A stretch of 64,000 nt of DNA, taken from Cellulomonas marina (GTDB taxonomy: Bacteria; Actinomycetota; Actinomycetes; Actinomycetales; Cellulomonadaceae). This document shows positions 59,043-64,000 of the stretch, in pieces. The position numbers and the translations under genes were made by a program. How positions within the stretch are numbered: position 1 is the first letter of the stretch; the number at the start of each line of letters is the position of its first letter. The stretch lies in contig NZ_FOKA01000006.1 of NCBI RefSeq assembly GCF_900111925.1, forward strand, positions 62,001-126,000, read 5' to 3'. The notes beneath the pieces are model-generated. The model did no database searches and was not told where the DNA came from. It saw only the letters and a program-made list of their open reading frames with translations.

Positions 59043-60404
59043 ATGAGAACCACGACGACCACGTCCACCACCGCCCGGCGCTCCCGCGCCCGGCTGGGCC
59101 TCGCCGCCGCGGGCCTGGCCGCCACCTTCGCCCTCGCCGCGTGCGGCGGCGGCATGTCCGCCGAGGAGGCTGCCGGCGGCGGCGGCGGCGAGGCGGCCGA
59201 GCTGCCGGAGTTCACCGGCGAGTACGACGGCCCCGAGGTCGAGCTGTCCTACTGGAACGGCTTCACGGGCGGCGACGGCCCCTTCATGCAGGGCATGGTC
59301 GAGCAGTTCATGGAGGAGAACCCGAACATCACGGTCACGCCCAACACGATCCAGTGGGCGGACTTCTACCAGCGGCTCCCCGCCGCGGTGAACGCGGGCG
59401 AGGGCCCGGACGTGGGCGTCATGCACCTCGACCAGCTCGCCACGAACGCCGCCCGCAACGTCATCGTCCCGCTGGACGAGCTGGCGGACGGCATCGGCCT
59501 GACCGAGGACGACTTCAGCGAGGAGGTCTGGCAGGCGGGCATCTACCAGGACGCGCGCTACGGCATCCCGCTCGACGTCCACTCGCTGGCCATGTACTAC
59601 AACACCGAGCACTTCGCGGCGGCGGGCATCACCGAGCCCCCCACCGACCAGGCGTCCTTCATGGACGCGCTCGACAAGCTGCAGGCGGCGGGCTACGAGA
59701 CGCCGTTCTGGAGCCCGACGCTCTGGCCCGCGCACCTCATGTTCTACTCCCTGACCTGGCAGAACGGTGGCGAGCCGTTCGCCGAGGACGGGTCCGAGGC
59801 CACCTTCGGCTCGCCCGAGGGCGTCGAGGCGCTCGAGTGGCAGCGCTCGCTCGTCGACGAGGGGTACAGCCCCTCCGACGTGGCGCAGGACTCCCAGTAC
59901 GTCGCCTTCAAGAACGGCGAGACGTCGATCACCTGGGACGGCATCTGGCAGATCAACGACCTGCAGGCCTCGGAGCTCCCCTGGGGCATCGCGCCCGTCC
60001 CGACGATCTTCGACGAGGACCGGGTCTGGGCGAACTCCCACCAGTTCTTCATGACGAAGCAGGCGTCGGGCGACGCGGACAAGGCGGCCGCCGCACAGGT
60101 CTTCATCGCCTGGATGTCCGAGCACTCCGAGGACTGGGCTCAGGCCGGCATGATCCCCGCCCGCCAGTCCGTGCGGGACGGCGGCGCCCTGGAGGGCCTG
60201 CCGCAGCAGATCATCGCCGAGCGGATCGACGACATGCGCTTCCTGCCGCCGGTCCCCGGCATCGGCACGGTCGCCACGGAGGCCCTCGAGCCGGCGGTCG
60301 CCAACGGCGTCCTCGGCAAGAGCAGCCCGGAGGAGGCCCTCACGGGGGCCGCCGTCCAGGCGACCGAGCTCATGCAGGAGAACCTCGAGAGCTTCGGGGG
60401 CTGA
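59043..60404 (+). CDS. ABC transporter sugar-binding lipoprotein (SBP family 1)
   Basis: A 453-residue extracytoplasmic lipoprotein. The signal ends in the lipobox LAAC (ATFALAACGGG), so it is anchored by a lipidated cysteine. The mature protein is a type 1 carbohydrate-binding protein (VELSYWNGFTGGDGPFMQGM, quoted in part, then YGIPLDVHSLAMYYNTEHF and SITWDGIWQIND). Aromatic residues that could stack on sugar rings are plentiful. It delivers oligosaccharides, probably arabino-oligosaccharides, to the two permeases encoded downstream. GGAGG ten bases before the ATG, and the LacI operator 85-99 bases upstream, complete the picture. No ATPase gene is in the operon, so a shared MsiK-type ATPase is expected. 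Confidence 0.93.
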   Translation: MRTTTTTSTTARRSRARLGLAAAGLAATFALAACGGGMSAEEAAGGGGGEAAELPEFTGEYDGPEVELSYWNGFTGGDGPFMQGMVEQFMEENPNITVTPNTIQWADFYQRLPAAVNAGEGPDVGVMHLDQLATNAARNVIVPLDELADGIGLTEDDFSEEVWQAGIYQDARYGIPLDVHSLAMYYNTEHFAAAGITEPPTDQASFMDALDKLQAAGYETPFWSPTLWPAHLMFYSLTWQNGGEPFAEDGSEATFGSPEGVEALEWQRSLVDEGYSPSDVAQDSQYVAFKNGETSITWDGIWQINDLQASELPWGIAPVPTIFDEDRVWANSHQFFMTKQASGDADKAAAAQVFIAWMSEHSEDWAQAGMIPARQSVRDGGALEGLPQQIIAERIDDMRFLPPVPGIGTVATEALEPAVANGVLGKSSPEEALTGAAVQATELMQENLESFGG

Positions 60405-60405
60405 C

Positions 60406-61371
60406 GTGTCCACGACGCGCGTCGCGGCGCCGGCCGACGTGGCCGGCGCCGCCCGGCGGGGCCCCGCACCGGCGTCGCGGCGCGGCGTCCCGGCGCACGG
60501 GAGGCTGACGCCCTGGCTGTTCCTGGCGCCGTACCTGCTGCTCTTCGGCGTCTTCGTGCTGGCACCCGTGGTGCTCGGCGGGTGGATCAGCCTGCACCGG
60601 TGGGACTACACGCTGCCCGGCAAGCCGTTCGTCGGGCTCGAGAACTACACCGACCTCTTCTCCGGGTCCGCCACCGCGGACACCTTCTGGCGGTCCATGC
60701 GGGCGACCGCGATCTTCACGGTCTTCAGCGTCCCGCTGCTCCTCGTCGTGCCGCTGGCCGTCGCCCTGGTGATGAACAAGAAGTTCCCGGGCCGGAACCT
60801 CTTCCGGGCCGTGTACTTCGCGCCCTACGTCCTCGGCGTGGCCGTGGTCGCGGTGCTGTGGCGCTACCTGCTCGACACGAACATCGGCCTCATCAACTAC
60901 GGGCTCGGCCTCGTCGGGCTGCCCGACACCACCGCCTGGACCACGTCGCTGCCGGCGGCGTGGGTGGCCCTGGTCGGCGTCACCGTGTGGTGGACGCTCG
61001 GCTACAACGCCGTCATCTACCTGGCGGCGCTGCAGGACGTGCCGGCCGAGCTGTACGAGGCGGCCCGGGTCGACGGCGCGAACTCCTGGCAGCAGTTCGT
61101 GCACGTCACGCTGCCGGGCCTGCGGCCGGTGCTGGCCTTCGTCACGATGATCACGATCATCGCGTCGGCCAACATGTTCGGGCAGTCGTACCTCATCACG
61201 CGCGGCGCCCCGGGCCGCGAGACCCGGACCGCCATCTACCAGATCGCCGAGACCGGCCTGCGCAACTACCAGATGGGCTCGGCGGCGGCCATGAGCTACG
61301 TGCTCACGGGCTTCCTCATGGTGCTCAGCGTCGCCGTGTTCTGGCTGCTGCGGGAGAGGAAGGCGCGATGA
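60406..61371 (+). CDS. ABC sugar transporter permease (MalF type)
   Basis: A 321-residue inner-membrane permease with about six helices. The N-terminus has TPWLFLAPYLLLFGVFVLAP, common to this class. The ATPase-docking EAA loop is ELYEAARVDGANSWQQFVHVTLPG (quoted in part as EAARVDGA). It pairs with the next gene's product to form the channel. The GTG begins two bases after the binding-protein stop, and its TGA overlaps the next ATG, so translation is coupled. Confidence 0.93.
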   Translation: MSTTRVAAPADVAGAARRGPAPASRRGVPAHGRLTPWLFLAPYLLLFGVFVLAPVVLGGWISLHRWDYTLPGKPFVGLENYTDLFSGSATADTFWRSMRATAIFTVFSVPLLLVVPLAVALVMNKKFPGRNLFRAVYFAPYVLGVAVVAVLWRYLLDTNIGLINYGLGLVGLPDTTAWTTSLPAAWVALVGVTVWWTLGYNAVIYLAALQDVPAELYEAARVDGANSWQQFVHVTLPGLRPVLAFVTMITIIASANMFGQSYLITRGAPGRETRTAIYQIAETGLRNYQMGSAAAMSYVLTGFLMVLSVAVFWLLRERKAR

Positions 61372-62261
61372 CCGCCACCGCCGTCCCACCGACCCGGCGC
61401 GGCAGCACGGCGCCGACGCCCGCGCGGGCCCCCGGCCGGCGCACGGGCCGCACCGTCGTGCGGTACGTGCTGCTCGTCGTGCTCGCGCTCGTGTTCGTCA
61501 GCCCGCTGCTGTTCATGGTGCTGACGTCCTTCAAGACGCGGGCCGACGCCGCCGGCTTCCCGCCGTCGTGGCTGCCGACGCCGTTCACGACGCAGGCGTA
61601 CGAGTCGATCCTGGCCGCACCCGGCACGCCCGTGCTGCGGTGGTTCGCCAACTCCCTCGTCGCGGCGCTGGGCAACGCGGCGATCGTCGTGGCCACGTCG
61701 GCGCTGGCGGCGTACGCGCTGGCCCGCATGCGGTTCCGCGGCCGCGGGATCGTGTTCGGGCTCATCATCGCCACGCTGTTCATCCCGCCGGTCATCCTCA
61801 TCATCCCCAACTACCTCATCGTGGGGGAGCTCGGGTGGCTGAACACCCTCGCGGCGGTCATCGTGCCGACGGCCGCGTCCGCGTTCGGCGTGTTCTTCCT
61901 GCGGCAGTTCTTCCTGTCGATCCCGGAGGAGCTGGAGGAGGCGGCCCGCCTCGACGGGGCCAGCCCGTGGCGGATCTTCTGGCGCGTGGTGCTGCCGCTG
62001 TCGCGGCCGGCGCTGGCGACCCTGGCGCTGCTGTCGCTCCTGACGAACTGGAACGACTTCCTCTGGCCGGTGTACGTGCTCTTCAGCCCCGAGCTGCAGA
62101 CGCTGCCCGCCGGCCTGTCGACGCTGCAGTCCGCCAACGCCGTGCGCTACGACCTGCTCATGGCGGGCGCGGTCATCGCCTCGGTGCCGGTGCTCATCCT
62201 GTTCGTGTTCCTGCAGCGCTTCATCATCGAGGGCGTCTCGCGCTCGGGGCTCAAGGGATGA
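61368..62261 (+). CDS. ABC sugar transporter permease (MalG type)
   Basis: A 297-residue permease with about six helices. The N-terminal helix ends in SPLLFMVLTSFKTRADAAGFP, the EAA loop is EEAARLDGASPWRIFWRVVLP, and NWNDFLWPVYVL lies before the last helices, all usual for MalG-like subunits. Its ATG overlaps the stop of the first permease gene and its TGA overlaps the ATG of the GH43 lipoprotein gene. Confidence 0.93.
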   Translation: MTATAVPPTRRGSTAPTPARAPGRRTGRTVVRYVLLVVLALVFVSPLLFMVLTSFKTRADAAGFPPSWLPTPFTTQAYESILAAPGTPVLRWFANSLVAALGNAAIVVATSALAAYALARMRFRGRGIVFGLIIATLFIPPVILIIPNYLIVGELGWLNTLAAVIVPTAASAFGVFFLRQFFLSIPEELEEAARLDGASPWRIFWRVVLPLSRPALATLALLSLLTNWNDFLWPVYVLFSPELQTLPAGLSTLQSANAVRYDLLMAGAVIASVPVLILFVFLQRFIIEGVSRSGLKG

Positions 62262-63334
62262 GGCGGACGACGAGGGCCCGGCCCCGCGCGGGCGCGCTCG
62301 TCGCGCTGGCCGCGGCCGTGGCCCTCGTCGTCGGCGGGTGCAGCGACACCTCGTCGACGACGGGCGGCGGCGCGGCGGACACCGCGGGCGGCGGCGACGC
62401 CGCGAGCGCGTCACCGAGCCCGTCGCCGAGCACGTTCACGGGAGCGGGCACCGGCCCGAACCCCGTCATCGCCGACGACTTCCCCGACCCCGACGTGCTC
62501 GAGGTGGACGGGGTCTACTACGCCTACGGGACCAACGGGAACCTGCGCAACATCCGCGCCGCGCGGTCCACGGACCTCGTGGAGTGGGAGACGCTCCCGG
62601 ACGTCCTGCCGTCGCTGCCGTCGTGGGTCATCCCCGGCAAGACGTGGGCGCCGGAGGTGACGGAGGTCGAGCCGGGCCGCTACGCGCTGTACTTCACGGC
62701 GACGAACTTCCGGCCGTCGTTGCAGTGCGTCGGCGTCGCGGTGGCGTCGTCGCCGGAGGGGCCGTTCGACGTCGTCGGGGACGCGATGCTCGTCTGCCCG
62801 CCCGACGAGGGCGGCGCGATCGACGCCAGCACGTTCCGCACCGCCGACGGCACGCTGCACCTGCTGTGGAAGAACGACGGCAACTGCTGCGGCCTCGACA
62901 CCTGGCTGCAGACCGCGCCCCTGACGCCTGACGGGACCGCGCTGGCGGGCCCGGCCGTCAAGCTGCTGAAGCAGGACCAGGAGTGGGAGGGCGACCTCGT
63001 CGAGGCGCCCACGGTCGTCGAGCGCGACGGCCGCCTGGTGATGCTCTACTCGGCCAACTCCTACGGCGGCGACCAGTACGCCATCGGCTGGGCCTCGGCC
63101 CCCGCGCTCGAGGGCCCGTGGACGAAGGCCCCCGAGCCCCTGCTCACGACGGACGCGACGGACCGGGCCTACATCGGCCCCGGCGGCCAGGACGTCGTGG
63201 TCGGCCCGGACGGCGAGGACCTCCTCGTCTTCCACTCCTGGTACGACGACGTCTCCTACCGCGGCGTCAACGTCCTGCCGCTGGACTGGGAGGCGGGGGA
63301 GCCCGTCGTCCGGCTGGAGCCCGACGAGGGGTAG
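62258..63334 (+). CDS. GH43-like lipoprotein
   Basis: A 358-residue lipoprotein. The signal LAAAVALVVGGC gives a lipidated cysteine, followed by a flexible alanine/serine linker (ASPSPSPSTF). The single GH43 propeller has DDFPDPDVLEVDGVYYAYG with the base aspartate, EGGAIDASTF with the pKa-modulating aspartate, and LVEAPTVVERDG with the acid glutamate. KNDGNCCGLDTWLQ resembles the NCC segment of the secreted GH43 at 50343. Held on the cell surface, it probably trims arabino-oligosaccharides at the importer. Its ATG overlaps the permease stop (ATGA), so it is the last gene of the LacI-controlled operon. Confidence 0.9.
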   Translation: MRRTTRARPRAGALVALAAAVALVVGGCSDTSSTTGGGAADTAGGGDAASASPSPSPSTFTGAGTGPNPVIADDFPDPDVLEVDGVYYAYGTNGNLRNIRAARSTDLVEWETLPDVLPSLPSWVIPGKTWAPEVTEVEPGRYALYFTATNFRPSLQCVGVAVASSPEGPFDVVGDAMLVCPPDEGGAIDASTFRTADGTLHLLWKNDGNCCGLDTWLQTAPLTPDGTALAGPAVKLLKQDQEWEGDLVEAPTVVERDGRLVMLYSANSYGGDQYAIGWASAPALEGPWTKAPEPLLTTDATDRAYIGPGGQDVVVGPDGEDLLVFHSWYDDVSYRGVNVLPLDWEAGEPVVRLEPDEG

Positions 63335-63412
63335 CCGGTCCAGCCCGGTCGGCCACCGATTTGGGCCCGGGCCCCGGCGCCTGTACCCTCGTCTGCGGCC
63401 CTCCGGGGCCAC

Positions 63413-63485
63413 GCGCCCGTAGCTCAATGGATAGAGCATCTGACTACGGATCAGAAGGTTGGGGGTTCGAGTCCCTTCGGGCGCA
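63413..63485 (+). tRNA. tRNA-Arg (anticodon ACG)
   Basis: A 73-base tRNA. GCGCCCG (63413-63419) pairs with CGGGCGC (63478-63484), with discriminator A at 63485. The anticodon loop CTACGGA gives ACG at 63446-63448, whose adenine is normally edited to inosine. TTGGGC (63361-63366) and TACCCT (63384-63389) with 17-base spacing make a plausible promoter. CCA is not encoded. Confidence 0.97.
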
Positions 63486-63500
63486 CTCGTTGAGACAGCG

Positions 63501-63542
63501 ACGCCGACAGCCCCGCACCGACAGGTGCGGGGCTGTCGGCGT
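63501..63542 (+). terminator. Terminator of tRNA-Arg
   Basis: ACGCCGACAGCCCCGCACC and GGTGCGGGGCTGTCGGCGT form a perfect 19-bp stem around GACA, beginning 15 bases after the tRNA. Confidence 0.92.
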
Positions 63543-63592
63543 TCCTGCGCCGTCGGGCTGGCCCACGAGGCACACGGACCGAGGCGTGACCG

Positions 63593-64000
63593 TCAGGTGG
63601 AGGTGGCGGCGGGGCGCAGGTGGACGTCGAGGGCCTCGTCGGCGCGGACGTCCAGGGCGCGGACCACGCTCAGCGCGCCGTCGCGGTCGAGGGTGCGGCC
63701 GTGGGCGGACCGCTCGGCGAAGAGGTCCTCCGGCAGGGCCGCCCGGACCGCCGCGACCGTGCGGGCGCTGTCGACGGGGTCCATCGCCTCCGGGTGGAAG
63801 CCCGCGCGCTCACCGGCGGCTGCCACGGCGCCGAGGAGGACCGCGCCCTGCTCGGCCTGGTCCAGTGCCGCCGCCGCGCCGGCCAGGGCGTGCAGGCCGA
63901 CCAGCCAGGAGGAGACGTCGCCGTCCTCGCCGAGCTCCTCCACCTGGAGGCGCAGGCGGACGGCGGCGACCTCGGGGCGGTCCAGGTCGAGGGCCACCTT
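63593..64000 (-). CDS. C-terminal part of a probable AfsR/LuxR-type ATPase regulator
   Basis: The frame is open at the window edge, so only the last 135 or so codons are present. The sequence GAVLLGAVAAAGERAGFHP, then DSARTVAAVRAALPEDLF and RTLDRDGALSVVRAL resembles the C-terminal helical-repeat region of large NB-ARC or LuxR-type signal-transduction ATPases. There a LLGAAEALRE motif is followed by a RAALG...WAEGRALSLEEA motif. The DNA-binding and ATPase parts would lie outside the window. The assignment rests on this short motif. Confidence 0.5.
   Translation of the reverse strand, partial: KVALDLDRPEVAAVRLRLQVEELGEDGDVSSWLVGLHALAGAAAALDQAEQGAVLLGAVAAAGERAGFHPEAMDPVDSARTVAAVRAALPEDLFAERSAHGRTLDRDGALSVVRALDVRADEALDVHLRPAATST

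Overview
The window is very GC-rich, gene-dense actinobacterial chromosome. The gene content (DUF5926 protein, bacterial proteasome activator ending in GQYL, Nei2-type glycosylase, prephenate dehydratase and seryl-tRNA synthetase near each other, secreted arabinan-active GH43 enzymes, many GTG starts) suggests Micrococcales, probably Cellulomonadaceae. That placement is an inference from recalled families, not from a search. I see no insertion sequence, prophage, CRISPR array or biosynthetic cluster. It reads as ordinary chromosome with an unusual number of broken genes.

Layout. 0-8.3 kb: pyruvate:quinone oxidoreductase, an MFS exporter, a TerC-family transporter behind a yybP-ykoY (manganese) riboswitch, a TetR repressor with a perfect palindromic operator facing a decayed membrane gene, phosphoglucomutase and a lipid-kinase-like gene. 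8.4-16.7 kb: DUF5926 protein, a GT2 glycosyltransferase, a large phosphatase-like membrane protein, pheA, two broken regulators (XRE and SpoIIE-type) and a GT-C mannosyltransferase. 16.7-18.9 kb: a zinc/manganese ABC transporter whose divergent binding-protein and ATPase genes have both lost their 5' ends. 18.9-28.4 kb: DNA repair, hydrolase, ArsR repressor, lipid kinase, frameshifted DJ-1/PfpI gene, serS-HAD-EamA operon and proteasome activator. 28.4-32.2 kb: quinone oxidoreductase, then iclR-eda-kdgK for 2-keto-3-deoxygluconate breakdown with two candidate IclR operators. 33-36.2 kb: tRNA-Ser(UGA), a hydrolase relic and a stress/partner-switching group (two RsbW-like kinases, one RsbV-like STAS protein, CsbD). 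36-45.5 kb: TetR, DUF1232, luciferase-like, CopC, glycogen phosphorylase, ThrE-like exporter, tRNA-Ser(GCU) and small membrane proteins. 45.5-48.9 kb: a secreted 1,120-residue protein joining three phosphoesterase domains behind a PHO box. 49-55.7 kb: AAA ATPase, secreted GH43 and a GAF/PAS/SpoIIE phosphatase. 55.8-63.3 kb: GH2 enzyme, LacI repressor and a divergent sugar ABC importer operon ending in a GH43 lipoprotein. 63.4-64 kb: tRNA-Arg(ACG) and the 3' end of a probable AfsR/LuxR-type regulator.

How it works together. A LacI protein (57805-58839) probably controls a regulon for arabinan-type side chains. The same 15-bp operator occurs three times, and two copies sit just after near-identical promoters, one for the distant GH43 (50343) and one for the ABC importer (59043). 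About twenty genes start 6-7 nt after a TANNNT-like box, which implies widespread leaderless transcription. In three cases the TAG stop of one gene forms the first half of the next gene's -10 box.

Caution on sequence quality. Three genes (13683, 23166, 35124) are each broken by loss of one C from a C run. Together with the collapsed znuA/znuC junction this may be sequencing or assembly error rather than gene decay. The relic at 33209-33630 has several lesions and looks like true decay.
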